From NCBI RefSeq assembly GCF_022811685.1, contig NZ_CP094532.1, forward strand, positions 186,001 through 250,000: a DNA stretch of 64,000 nt. Direction: 5' to 3'. The stretch comes from Chryseobacterium suipulveris (lineage in GTDB: Bacteria > Bacteroidota > Bacteroidia > Flavobacteriales > Weeksellaceae). The first letter of the stretch is position 1. Every line of letters starts with the position of its first letter. The translations under genes and the position numbers were made by a program. The notes under the pieces were generated by a model. It worked only from the letters and a program-made list of their open reading frames with translations, was not told where the DNA came from and did not search any database. Below are positions 35,270 through 43,084 of this stretch, one piece after another.

Positions 35270-36691
35270 ATGAAAATAATGAAAGTAGAACAAATATATA
35301 CAGGTTGTCTCGCACAGGGAGCGTACTATATCGTCTCCGAAAATGAGGCGGCAATTATCGATCCTTTAAGGGAAACAAAACCTTACACCGACCGTCTTGA
35401 GAAGGACAATGTAAAACTCAAGTATATTTTCGAAACCCATTTCCATGCGGATTTTGTTTCGGGACACGTAGATCTTTCCAAAAAAACCGGAGCACCGATT
35501 GTGTACGGACCAACCGCAAAACCTGAGTTCGACGCGATTATTGCGGAAGACAACCAGGTTTTTGAAATCGGAAAAATCAAGATCAAAGTGCTTCACACTC
35601 CCGGTCACACAATGGAAAGCGCAACTTACCTGCTCATCGATGAAGACGGGAAAGAAACCGCAATTTTCAGTGGCGATACGCTGTTTCTCGGTGATGTGGG
35701 AAGACCCGATTTGGCGCAGAAAGCTGCCAATATGACCCAAGAAGAACTGGCAGGAATTCTGTATGAAAGTTTGCAGAACAAGATTATGCCGCTTTCCGAT
35801 GAAATCACGGTTTATCCTGCACACGGAGCGGGTTCTGCGTGTGGAAAAAACATGCAGAAGGAAACGGTCGATACTTTAGGGAACCAGAAAAAAACCAATT
35901 ACGCACTTAATCAACCGAATAAAGAATCATTTGTGAGAGAAGTTCTGGACGGACTTTCTGCGCCGCCGAAATATTTCGAAATGAATGTCGCGATGAACAA
36001 GGGGGGCTACGAAAATTTCGAGACCGTGCTGAAAAAAGGAAACCAGCCAATCGAAGTTGAAGATTTTGAGAATGTTGCCGAAGATTCCGGAGCGCTGATT
36101 TTGGACACGAGAAGTGCGGCAGATTTCCACAAAGGTTTCGTTCCGAATTCCATTAATATTGGATTAAAAGGTGATTTTGCACCGTGGGTTGGAGCAATGA
36201 TTGTTGATGTACAGCAACCTATTTTGCTCGTGACCGACGAAGGTGCGGAAGAGGAGGCGATCACACGACTTTCCAGAGTTGGATTTGACAATGTGCTCGG
36301 ATTCCTGAAAGGCGGTTTTGAAAACTGGAAAAATTCTGGGAAAGAAATTGACCAAATCAATAGAATTACCGCTGCAGAATTTGCTGAAAAGTTTGGTGAA
36401 AACTCCAAAGTAATCGACGTGAGAAAAAATTCGGAATACGCCGCATCACACGTGAACGACGCGTTTAGCCGACCTCTTTCCGAAATCAACGATTGGGCGA
36501 ATTCCATTAATGATGGTGAACATTTCTTCATCCATTGTGCGGGTGGATACAGAAGTATGATCGCTGCAAGTATTCTGAATTCAAGAGGAACCCGAAATTT
36601 TTCTGAGATTGAGGGTGGCTTTAATGCGATTAAAGGAACGTCGGTTCCACAAAGTGATTTCGTGTGTCAAAGTAAAACAATGCCGTCATGA
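35270..36691 (+). CDS. CstB-like persulfide dioxygenase with two rhodanese domains
   Basis: A 473-residue fusion. Residues 1-240 are an ETHE1-type metallo-beta-lactamase domain (THFHADFVSGH, HTPGHTMES, SGDTLFLGDVGRPDL), a mononuclear iron dioxygenase turning glutathione-type persulfide into sulfite. The first rhodanese domain (ILDTRSAADFHKGF) lacks the active cysteine (LLVTDEGAEEE). The second has it (FFIHCAGGYRSM). This inactive-then-active order matches Staphylococcus CstB, which makes thiosulfate. It overlaps the next gene by 4 bp. Confidence 0.88.
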   Translation: MKIMKVEQIYTGCLAQGAYYIVSENEAAIIDPLRETKPYTDRLEKDNVKLKYIFETHFHADFVSGHVDLSKKTGAPIVYGPTAKPEFDAIIAEDNQVFEIGKIKIKVLHTPGHTMESATYLLIDEDGKETAIFSGDTLFLGDVGRPDLAQKAANMTQEELAGILYESLQNKIMPLSDEITVYPAHGAGSACGKNMQKETVDTLGNQKKTNYALNQPNKESFVREVLDGLSAPPKYFEMNVAMNKGGYENFETVLKKGNQPIEVEDFENVAEDSGALILDTRSAADFHKGFVPNSINIGLKGDFAPWVGAMIVDVQQPILLVTDEGAEEEAITRLSRVGFDNVLGFLKGGFENWKNSGKEIDQINRITAAEFAEKFGENSKVIDVRKNSEYAASHVNDAFSRPLSEINDWANSINDGEHFFIHCAGGYRSMIAASILNSRGTRNFSEIEGGFNAIKGTSVPQSDFVCQSKTMPS

Positions 36692-37059
36692 AAAGCAGCA
36701 TTCTTTTTAGTTTAATGGTGGTTTCAACCCTATTAATTTCGTGTAAAACTGCATTTACAACAACAGAGCAACCAAGACCGAACATGGTGGAATTGGTCAA
36801 CAATCCCGAAACAACCATCGTCGATGTGAGAATACCGGGTGAGTTTGAGCAGAGCACCGCAAAAAATGCTGTAAATATTCCATTGGCAGAAATTGAAAAT
36901 AATCTGGATTTTTTCAGAAAGCAAAAACAAACTGTCCTTTTCTGCAACCGAGGAATTCAGGCGCAACAGGCAATTGATATTTTAAGAAAACATGGTATTG
37001 AAAACGTCTATTCCGGAAAAACGCTGGATAATGTAAATGCCATTCAACAAAAGAAATAA
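36688..37059 (+). CDS. Exported rhodanese
   Basis: A 123-residue single-domain rhodanese with a signal peptide that ends in a lipobox-like LIS-Cys19, so probably periplasmic and lipid-anchored. The active loop is FCNRGIQAQQA, with the expected cysteine. It would move sulfane sulfur outside the cytoplasm. ATGA overlap with the upstream gene; its stop overlaps the ATG of the next gene (AATGA at 37057-37061). Confidence 0.85.
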   Translation: MKSSILFSLMVVSTLLISCKTAFTTTEQPRPNMVELVNNPETTIVDVRIPGEFEQSTAKNAVNIPLAEIENNLDFFRKQKQTVLFCNRGIQAQQAIDILRKHGIENVYSGKTLDNVNAIQQKK

Positions 37060-37271
37060 TGAAAGATTTTATTAATAAATACCGTTTCGGAATCGTTGGA
37101 GTTATGGTGGGTGGAATCTTGGGTTACGCCTATTATCACTTCATCGGTTGCAACACGGGAAGCTGTGCGATTACCTCAAAACCCGTCAATTCGTCGCTTT
37201 ACGGAATGTTTATGGGTTACCTGCTTTTCAGTATGTTTGAAAGTCCAAAGAAAAACAAAGAGAATGCTTAA
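37059..37271 (+). CDS. DUF6132 small membrane protein
   Basis: A 70-residue protein with two hydrophobic segments (IVGVMVGGILGYAYYHFIG and LYGMFMGYLLFSMF) and a short loop with CNTGSC, a Cys pair that may bind or relay sulfur. It sits between two rhodanese genes, with overlapping starts and stops. I recall the family as DUF6132; function unknown. Confidence 0.75.
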   Translation: MKDFINKYRFGIVGVMVGGILGYAYYHFIGCNTGSCAITSKPVNSSLYGMFMGYLLFSMFESPKKNKENA

Positions 37272-37575
37272 CTTTCTTAAAAAACTGTTTACCGGAAAAT
37301 CGGTCGACTACAAAGAGCTAATCCAAAATGGAGCCCAGATTGTCGATGTGCGCACCAAAGCGGAGTTTGCAGGTGGACACATCCGAAACTCGAAAAATAT
37401 CCCGCTTCAGGATTTGCGTAGCCAAATGAAAAAGCTCGACCAGAAAAAACCTGTAATTACGTGCTGTGCAAGCGGAATGAGAAGTGCTTCGGCGAAATCT
37501 ATTTTAATGGAGAACGGTTTCGAAGTGTATAATGGCGGCGGTTGGAGCTCGCTTCAAAACAAACTGAACTCATGA
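37264..37575 (+). CDS. Cytoplasmic rhodanese
   Basis: A 103-residue rhodanese with domain marks AQIVDVRTKAEFAGGHI and the active loop VITCCASGMRSASA (Cys67/Cys68 pair). No signal peptide, in contrast to the rhodanese two genes upstream, so one acts on each side of the membrane. The frame is open upstream to 37096, but that part overlaps the DUF6132 gene; ATG 37264 fits the family. Confidence 0.85.
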   Translation: MLNFLKKLFTGKSVDYKELIQNGAQIVDVRTKAEFAGGHIRNSKNIPLQDLRSQMKKLDQKKPVITCCASGMRSASAKSILMENGFEVYNGGGWSSLQNKLNS

Positions 37576-37778
37576 AAACACTTTTTCAAAACTGGAATCT
37601 GAGAAGGACTTTCTATTTGATTGGAGGGGTTTTCTTCGTGTTGGTCGCCGTAAACGACAGAGTGTGGTGGATGATTCCGTTCGGACTGTACTTTGTCGCA
37701 ATGGCGGTTTTTCAGTTCGGATGCGCTTCCGGTAACTGCGAAATTCCTACAGAAAAAAACAATAGTGAATCTACATGA
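37572..37778 (+). CDS. Small membrane protein with GCASGNC motif
   Basis: A 68-residue protein with two closely spaced membrane segments (RTFYLIGGVFFVLVAV, MIPFGLYFVAMAVFQ) and a C-terminal FGCASGNCE, again a Cys pair near the membrane. It begins inside the rhodanese stop (ATGA). Such proteins occur beside rhodanese genes; a sulfur-relay role is only inferred. Confidence 0.7.
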   Translation: MKTLFQNWNLRRTFYLIGGVFFVLVAVNDRVWWMIPFGLYFVAMAVFQFGCASGNCEIPTEKNNSEST

Positions 37779-37842
37779 AACTTGAAACTTGAAACCTGAA
37801 ACAGAACTTAAAACCTCAAACTTAAAACTTCAAACCTCCGAT
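37779..37842 (+). repeat. TCAAAC-type repeat, inverted arms, before thioredoxin
   Basis: GAAACTTGAAACTTGAAACC-type units form the first arm and CTCAAACTTAAAACTTCAAA-type units the second, ending 5 bases before the ATG at 37843. Same design as the suf and miaB spacers, here on the plus strand. Confidence 0.65.
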
Positions 37843-38145
37843 ATGTCCCAAAAATTCAAAGAACTCATCAATTCCGAAAGACCAGTGTTAATCGACTTTT
37901 TTGCAACGTGGTGCGGTCCGTGTAAAGTGCAGTCTTCGGTATTAACAACGGTGAAGGAAAATGTTGGCGAACTTGCCAGAATCGTCAAAATTGACGTGGA
38001 TCAGTTTCCGGCAATCGCTGCGGAATACGGAGTTCGCGGTGTTCCCACTTTAGCGGTTTTCAAAAACGGAGACCTGTTGTGGAAAGAAAGCGGCGTTCAC
38101 GACGTGAATACCTTGACGAATCTGCTGAAGAGTTTTGCCAATTAA
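37843..38145 (+). CDS. Thioredoxin
   Basis: A 100-residue thioredoxin with the active site FFATWCGPCKVQ and the cis-proline loop RGVPTLAVF. Cytoplasmic. As last gene of the sulfur operon it could reduce rhodanese persulfides. The start at 37843 (MSQKFKELI) is chosen because the upstream frame is repeat DNA. It converges with, and overlaps by 4 bp, the amidohydrolase gene. Confidence 0.88.
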   Translation: MSQKFKELINSERPVLIDFFATWCGPCKVQSSVLTTVKENVGELARIVKIDVDQFPAIAAEYGVRGVPTLAVFKNGDLLWKESGVHDVNTLTNLLKSFAN

Positions 38146-38903
38146 TCTTCAATTCTAAAGCGATCCCGGTCATTCAAAAACTGGAATTTTTCACGGAATT
38201 TCTGTAGTTTTTCCAAATCCCATTCTATCGAAACAACGTCGTTTTTCACCTCGGAGACAACGCTTCCGTCAGCAAAAAAACAATAGGAACTTTCGGGGTA
38301 GTTTAAATTATTTCCATCGGTACCGATTCGGTTCAAGCCAAAAACGTAGGATAGATTCTCGATGGCTCTCGCTTTTAACAAAGTTTTCCAGGCATCGATT
38401 CTTGTTTCCGGCCAGTTTGCGACGTATAGAATTGCGTCGTAATCATCATTATTTCTCGCAAAAACCGGGAAGCGCAAATCGTAGCAAACCTGCAGCAGAA
38501 TCCGCCATCCTTTGTAATTCATGATGGTTTTTTCTTTTCCCGGAGTGTACACTTTATCTTCACCGGAATACGAAAACAGGTGTCTTTTGTCGTAGTAGTG
38601 GTAAGTTCCGTCGGGTTCCACGAAATAGAATCGGTTAAGGAATCTTCCATTTTCTTCAATCGATGCACTTCCGCAAACCGCGGCATTTTTCTTTTGGGCA
38701 AATGTTTTCAGCCAGTTCAGCGACTCCTGGTTTCGGTCGGCAACTTCTTGCGGTTCCATACAGAAACCTGTGGAAAACATTTCGGGTAGCACGAAAATGT
38801 CGGCAACTTCATCATTAAAAGCGGTTTCGATAATTTCGAAATTCTCATTTTTCTTTTTCCATTGGATGTTGAGGTTCAGACCTTTGATGACCAGATTATT
38901 CAT
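38142..38903 (-). CDS. Nitrilase-family amidohydrolase (omega-amidase-like)
   Basis: A 253-residue carbon-nitrogen hydrolase. The Glu-Lys-Cys triad can be placed: FVLPEMFSTGF (Glu), YYDKRHLFSY (Lys) and LLQVCYDLRFPVF (Cys). It resembles the YafV/Nit2 omega-amidase branch that clears alpha-ketoglutaramate or related amides, probably from methionine salvage side reactions. Length is typical. Confidence 0.82.
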   Translation of the reverse strand: MNNLVIKGLNLNIQWKKKNENFEIIETAFNDEVADIFVLPEMFSTGFCMEPQEVADRNQESLNWLKTFAQKKNAAVCGSASIEENGRFLNRFYFVEPDGTYHYYDKRHLFSYSGEDKVYTPGKEKTIMNYKGWRILLQVCYDLRFPVFARNNDDYDAILYVANWPETRIDAWKTLLKARAIENLSYVFGLNRIGTDGNNLNYPESSYCFFADGSVVSEVKNDVVSIEWDLEKLQKFREKFQFLNDRDRFRIED

Positions 38904-39266
38904 TTTACCTTTATTGAAGCGTTGATAAGCATACGAAATTACGGAAAATATGCGTTAATATAAACGTGATCCAAAAACAAATGAATTAAGTTCCCTATCG
39001 TGTACTGGTATCTTTGTGTATCTTAAATAAGCGATAGCGCCTTGGTTTATCTAATTAAATGAAGCAAAATGTTAATTATGCTTTGTCTGGCTTTGCGAGT
39101 ATTATTTCTCGCAATGTTCGCAAAGAAATATTATTTTCTATGTTCAAATTTTTTAAGCTATACAACGGCACTTCGTTTAACAATGCTACACAATGTTTTA
39201 ATAAAAATAGGATTTTAGACGGGGATTAGTTTGCCCTAAATGTACAACAGAAATAAATTGTAAAAT
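38904..39266. other. Gene-free stretch
   Basis: No gene. A nested hairpin, CTTTGCGAG (39091-39099) against CTCGC and TCGCAAAG (39108-39125), and an isolated TATCTTTG at about 39009 are the only structured pieces seen. Confidence 0.5.
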
Positions 39267-39707
39267 ATGAAAAGGATTATTGTAATTGTGATGTTAATGC
39301 TATTCAGCGGCGGAATTTCTGCACAGGCGTGGAACGGGAAAGGAGACCAGAAAGTTCAGCTGGGAATGAATTTGTGGGGATACGGAACGGGAATTACCGC
39401 GACTTATGATTATGGGATTACGAATCTGATTTCGTTGGGAGCGGGTCTGAATTTCTATTTCGACGGATACCGAAACAACGACATCGGAAATAATGTCTTC
39501 GCTTTCGGACGCGTGAATTTTCACTTGAAAGAAGCGCTGCAGCTTCCCGATCAATGGGATATTTATCCCGGAGTAAATCTCGGAGTTCTCGGCAGGGATT
39601 TCGGTTTGGGAGTGCATCTCGGTGCAAGATATTTCTTTACCCAGAATTGGGGCGCGTTCGCCGAAGTCGGAAACAACGGAAGTTTGGGAGTGTCCTACAA
39701 TTTCTAA
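39267..39707 (+). CDS. Small outer-membrane beta-barrel-like protein
   Basis: A 146-residue exported protein (signal peptide ending ISAQ). The mature part is made of short alternating strands rich in Gly and aromatics (GITATYDYGITNLISLGAGL, and the final GSLGVSYNF with terminal Phe), as in eight-stranded barrels. I recall similar proteins as DUF6646. Function unknown. Confidence 0.65.
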   Translation: MKRIIVIVMLMLFSGGISAQAWNGKGDQKVQLGMNLWGYGTGITATYDYGITNLISLGAGLNFYFDGYRNNDIGNNVFAFGRVNFHLKEALQLPDQWDIYPGVNLGVLGRDFGLGVHLGARYFFTQNWGAFAEVGNNGSLGVSYNF

Positions 39708-39748
39708 GTAAAACAAAGTCCATATTTCATTTAAGCGAAATTCGTCTC

Positions 39749-39852
39749 GGAAATTTTCTTTACCCAGTCCCTAAAGGGAGGAAAATTTCCTTCAAAATAA
39801 ACCTGAATTTGCTCCTTTTAGGGTCGGGGTAATCAAATTTAGGTTTATTTTG
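39749..39852. repeat. Composite palindromic element, copy 2 (reverse)
   Basis: GGAAATTTTC (39749-39758) pairs with GAAAATTTCC (39781-39790), then CAAAATAAACCTGAATTTG (39793-39811) with CAAATTTAGGTTTATTTTG (39834-39852), one mismatch in 19. The whole is the reverse complement of the element at 14788-14885, with the same loop words CCCTAAAGGG and GGGTCGGGGTAA/TTACCCTAACCC. Confidence 0.8.
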
Positions 39853-39906
39853 AAACTTTAAACAAGCTCTTAATGACAAAAGGTTCTCAAATCGGGGACC
39901 TTTTTG

Positions 39907-39937
39907 TTTGGCATGCTTTTGATAATTCGTATCTTCG
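39907..39937 (+). promoter_or_regulatory. Promoter of rseP
   Basis: TTTG (39907-39910), 19-bp spacer, TATCTTCG (39930-39937), close to the flavobacterial consensus, 27 bp before the ATG. Confidence 0.6.
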
Positions 39938-39964
39938 CAAATCTTTATTTATCAATAATATTCA

Positions 39965-41302
39965 ATGACATTAATACAGTTATTCCAGTTCATTTTGAGC
40001 ATCTCGATCCTTGTGATCCTTCATGAACTCGGGCATTTTATTCCAGCAAAATATTTCAAGACAAAAGTCGAAAAATTCTACCTCTTTTTTGATCCCTGGT
40101 TTTCTATCGTAAAGAAAAAAATCGGCGATACCGAATACGGAATCGGTTGGCTTCCTTTCGGCGGTTACGTGAAAATCGCAGGAATGGTTGACGAAAGCAT
40201 GGACACCGAACAGCTCAAGAAACCCGCTGAACCTTGGGAATTCCGTAGCAAACCAGCTTGGCAAAGGTTGATCATTATGTTGGGTGGTGTTACCGTAAAT
40301 TTCTTTTTGGCGTGGTTTATTTATTCGTCATTAAGTTATTTTAAAGGGGAGAGCTTCCACGATAATTCTAAATTCGAGAATGGAGTGGCGGTTTCCGATG
40401 CGGGTAAAAAAATGGGATTACAACCGGGAGACAAGATCCTTAAAATCGACGGTAAACCCGCTGAAAGAATGGAAACTTCCACCATCAATATGCTATTTGC
40501 AAACGAGGCGACCGTTCTTCGTGACGGAAAGGAAGTGACTTTCCCAATCAATGAAGATGGTGTAGCGGAAGTTTTAGCACAAAGCGAGGCGAAAGCTTAT
40601 TTCGGGCCACGTTTTCCTGCGGTGATCGACAGTTTGCTTCCCAACGGAACCGCAAAAGCTGCCGGTTTAATTAAAGGTGATAAAATTGTTGGGATTAATG
40701 GAAAGCCGGTTCAGTACTTCGACCAGCTGTCGGATGAACTTTCCAAATTTAAGAATCAGAACATTTCTTTAGATATTGAAAGAAACAATACGCCGCAGAA
40801 AATTGAGGTGAAAGTTGACGATAAAGGCAAATTGGGTTTTTCCACCGATACCGATGTTGCACAAAAGGAGTTTGAAAAAACGCAAGTCACCAAAAACTAT
40901 TCCCTGCTTGAAGCAATTCCGAGAGGTTTCCAAAGGACTATCGATGTTCTGACGATGCAGGTGAAGCAGTTCAAGATCGTGTTCAACAGCAAAACGCAGG
41001 GTTACAAAAAAGTTTCCGGACCGATCGGGATCATCAAGCAGATGCCTGAAACAATCAACTGGGAATTTTTCTGGAGTTTCACCGCGATGTTCTCGGTATG
41101 GCTCGCTTTCCTAAACTTAATCCCGATTCCGGGACTTGATGGCGGTCACGTGATGTTTACGCTATGGGAAATTATCACGGGGAAACCTGTTCCGCAGAAA
41201 GTATTGGAGCATGCGCAGATGATCGGCGTTATTTTCCTTTTGGGATTAATGGTACTGATCTTCGGAAACGACATCGTAAAATGGATTACCGGAAAATTTT
41301 AG
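39965..41302 (+). CDS. rseP: RIP metalloprotease RseP (site-2 protease)
   Basis: A 445-residue intramembrane zinc protease. The catalytic HExxH is HELGH at residues 20-24 in the first membrane helix, and the third ligand motif NLIPIPGLDGGHV is near the C-terminus. Two PDZ domains lie between (for example GLQPGDKILKIDGKPAERM and GLIKGDKIVGINGKPVQYF). It cleaves anti-sigma factors or signal-peptide remnants inside the membrane. Confidence 0.93.
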   Translation: MTLIQLFQFILSISILVILHELGHFIPAKYFKTKVEKFYLFFDPWFSIVKKKIGDTEYGIGWLPFGGYVKIAGMVDESMDTEQLKKPAEPWEFRSKPAWQRLIIMLGGVTVNFFLAWFIYSSLSYFKGESFHDNSKFENGVAVSDAGKKMGLQPGDKILKIDGKPAERMETSTINMLFANEATVLRDGKEVTFPINEDGVAEVLAQSEAKAYFGPRFPAVIDSLLPNGTAKAAGLIKGDKIVGINGKPVQYFDQLSDELSKFKNQNISLDIERNNTPQKIEVKVDDKGKLGFSTDTDVAQKEFEKTQVTKNYSLLEAIPRGFQRTIDVLTMQVKQFKIVFNSKTQGYKKVSGPIGIIKQMPETINWEFFWSFTAMFSVWLAFLNLIPIPGLDGGHVMFTLWEIITGKPVPQKVLEHAQMIGVIFLLGLMVLIFGNDIVKWITGKF

Positions 41303-41319
41303 AAATTTTCTAAAAATAT

Positions 41320-41350
41320 TTTGGCAGGAGCAAAAAAGTTTTTATATTTG
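41320..41350 (+). promoter_or_regulatory. Promoter of tRNA-Asn
   Basis: TTTG (41320-41323), 19-bp spacer, TATATTTG (41343-41350), 26 bp before the tRNA. Confidence 0.6.
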
Positions 41351-41375
41351 CAAACGCTAAAAGCAAAGGCAATCT

Positions 41376-41449
41376 TCCTCTTTAGCTCAGTTGGTTAGAG
41401 CATCTGACTGTTAATCAGAGGGTCGCTGGTTCGAGCCCAGCAAGAGGAG
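41376..41449 (+). tRNA. tRNA-Asn (GTT)
   Basis: A 74-nt cloverleaf. Acceptor TCCTCTT pairs with AAGAGGA (41442-41448), the D-arm has AGCTCAGTTGG, the anticodon stem TCTGA/TCAGA holds loop CTGTTAA with GTT at 41410-41412, and the T-arm has GGTTCGAGCCC. CCA is not encoded. Mobile genes begin right after it, so its 3' end is the probable integration site. Confidence 0.95.
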
Positions 41450-41461
41450 CACTGAAAATGA

Positions 41462-41491
41462 GACACTTACAGAAATGTGAGTGTCTTTTTT
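41462..41491 (+). terminator. Terminator of tRNA-Asn
   Basis: GACACTTACA-GAAA-TGTGAGTGTC with seven T following. Strong stem and U-tract. Confidence 0.8.
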
Positions 41492-41573
41492 TATATTTGT
41501 CACGAACATTTCACGAACAAAAGTATTTTATTTTAATGCTATTTTTGTGTAAGAATATTTTAGTACGTTATCT
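41492..41573. other. Possible left end of the integrated element
   Basis: Contains two TCACGAAC units 11 bp apart within TTTGTCACGAACATTTCACG (41497 on), flanked by TTTGT and ACAAA. Such paired sites beside a tRNA may be integrase arm sites. No matching copy of the tRNA 3' end was found near the integrase at 61-62 kb. Confidence 0.35.
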
Positions 41574-42509
41574 ATGACTGACTTCTATATCGCAACATAT
41601 ATTCTAATGGTAACCTTTACAATCCTTGTCCCCTTCTATCTTGCAGGGCGGCTTTGGTTTGCGTTCAGTCCGTTTGCGATAAACTATTACTCCAAGGAAA
41701 GGGCAAACTGGTATAACGACTGGAACACCCAGCGGTTTTTAATCGTTTTGAATTTATTTTTGGTTTCATTGTCGCTTTCCTTTTTCTGGGGCGGGAAAAT
41801 ACTGGAAGATATCCATGCCGAGAAGATCGACTTTACCCAAATCCTATTCTATATCATTCTTCAAATTCTTGCCGTAATACTGTTCGAGGTAAAAATGGAA
41901 CACCCATTTAAGCCAATTCAGGCATTCAAAAAATTCAAGAAAAACAGTTATAGCGAAAGGTTTGAGTTCCGAGAAAAGCAAGACGCGGCAGATAAAATAG
42001 AACACCATTCCAATGAGTTAAAAAGAGAATTTTTGAAAGTTGGCACTAAGATTTCAAACGAATTAAATAATCAACAAATCATTTTATCTGAAACCAACGA
42101 ACTCGCAAAACACAACAATATTATCCTACAGGAATCCGATTTTGCTTTTGAAATAAAAAAGAATCCGAATATGGTCATTGATGACATTTTGCGGGATTAT
42201 TTTATTTCTAAAGATTCCGAGAGGGTTTTATCGGACTTTTTACTGCGGAAGAAAAACTCTGGAAAGATTCTGTTTACAAAGCCTGCAAGGAACGGCGTGA
42301 GCGTAAAGCCTATTTTGGACTTTTTCTCGACCTTTACTAATGTTATGGAAAGTTGTAAATCCGGCACAATAACCCAAGCCGAAACCTGCAAAATTATCAA
42401 CGCCGTCACCTCGGCAAAAGACAGGCTCGGAAATATCGCAGAAGAGCCAATAAACAGCAGGAACCTCTCAAAATATCTTTCCAACAGCGATGTTCAGGAT
42501 GATATATAG
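41574..42509 (+). CDS. Unknown membrane protein of the mobile element
   Basis: A 311-residue protein with three hydrophobic segments near the N-terminus (about residues 6-30, 56-76 and 88-108) and a soluble, Lys/Glu/Asn-rich C-terminal 190 residues with a coiled-coil stretch (HHSNELKREFLKVGTKISNE). I recognise no family. It is the first gene after tRNA-Asn. A role in element entry, exclusion or maintenance is possible but unsupported. Confidence 0.6.
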   Translation: MTDFYIATYILMVTFTILVPFYLAGRLWFAFSPFAINYYSKERANWYNDWNTQRFLIVLNLFLVSLSLSFFWGGKILEDIHAEKIDFTQILFYIILQILAVILFEVKMEHPFKPIQAFKKFKKNSYSERFEFREKQDAADKIEHHSNELKREFLKVGTKISNELNNQQIILSETNELAKHNNIILQESDFAFEIKKNPNMVIDDILRDYFISKDSERVLSDFLLRKKNSGKILFTKPARNGVSVKPILDFFSTFTNVMESCKSGTITQAETCKIINAVTSAKDRLGNIAEEPINSRNLSKYLSNSDVQDDI

Positions 42510-42574
42510 TCTAAAATCCAAAAAAACATTTTCTCTTTAAAAATCATATTTGTCTGATAACCAGAATTATAAAG

Positions 42575-42693
42575 GCGACAGTTAGTCGCTTTTAATGGTT
42601 TATTGACTAAACCATTATCAAACAAAACCTCCTATTGAACGCACATTTCTTTAGGTTGTTTTATTTTACAAAAAACTTTTTAAGTCGCTTTTA
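42575..42693. promoter_or_regulatory. Dyads before the excisionase-like gene
   Basis: GCGAC-agtta-GTCGC (42575-42589), then a perfect 10-bp dyad TAATGGTTTA-ttgac-TAAACCATTA (42593-42617). GTCGCTTTTA repeats at 42585-42594 and 42684-42693. Good candidates for sites bound by the following HTH protein. Confidence 0.5.
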
Positions 42694-42742
42694 GGCGGCT
42701 ATTTCTTTGGGAAATATCTTGGCCTCAACAAAATTCAACGAA

Positions 42743-43084
42743 ATGAAAGACCAAGAAAGACTAGCTGCGCTAGAAAGCCAAATGTCCACCTTGGTAAACT
42801 CGCAAAAAGAGTTTACCTCCAAGGCGCTACAGATGCTCGCCCTCGGAACCAAGAAGATCTATTCCAAGGAAGAGGCCGCGCTGTTCCTCAACCTGGATCC
42901 GGACTATCTCTACCAACTCAAACACCACGGCAAACTGAAGGCCTACAAAAAGAAGGGGCAAAAGAAAATCTACTTTCGCAAAGAAGATCTGGAAGCTTAT
43001 CTTCTGGGGGATAATGAGGAGGAAATACAAAATGATGACTACGATGCATTCGAGCAGGAAATTCTGGAGCGATGGAAGAAATAA
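42743..43084 (+). CDS. Excisionase-like helix-turn-helix protein
   Basis: A 113-residue DNA-binding protein: a coiled-coil N-terminus (MKDQERLAALESQMSTLV) and a MerR/excisionase-type HTH (YSKEEAALFLNLDPDYLYQL, then KKGQKKIYFRKEDLEAYL). This arrangement is common in Bacteroidota mobile elements just before a VapE-like gene. Open frame begins at TTG 42707; ATG 42743 is preferred. It overlaps the next gene by 13 bp. Confidence 0.75.
   Translation: MKDQERLAALESQMSTLVNSQKEFTSKALQMLALGTKKIYSKEEAALFLNLDPDYLYQLKHHGKLKAYKKKGQKKIYFRKEDLEAYLLGDNEEEIQNDDYDAFEQEILERWKK

Noticed and set aside
38985..39030. Small RNA or promoter at TATCTTTG (about 39009)
   Set aside because: No -33 element at the right distance, no downstream gene within 250 bp and no terminator.
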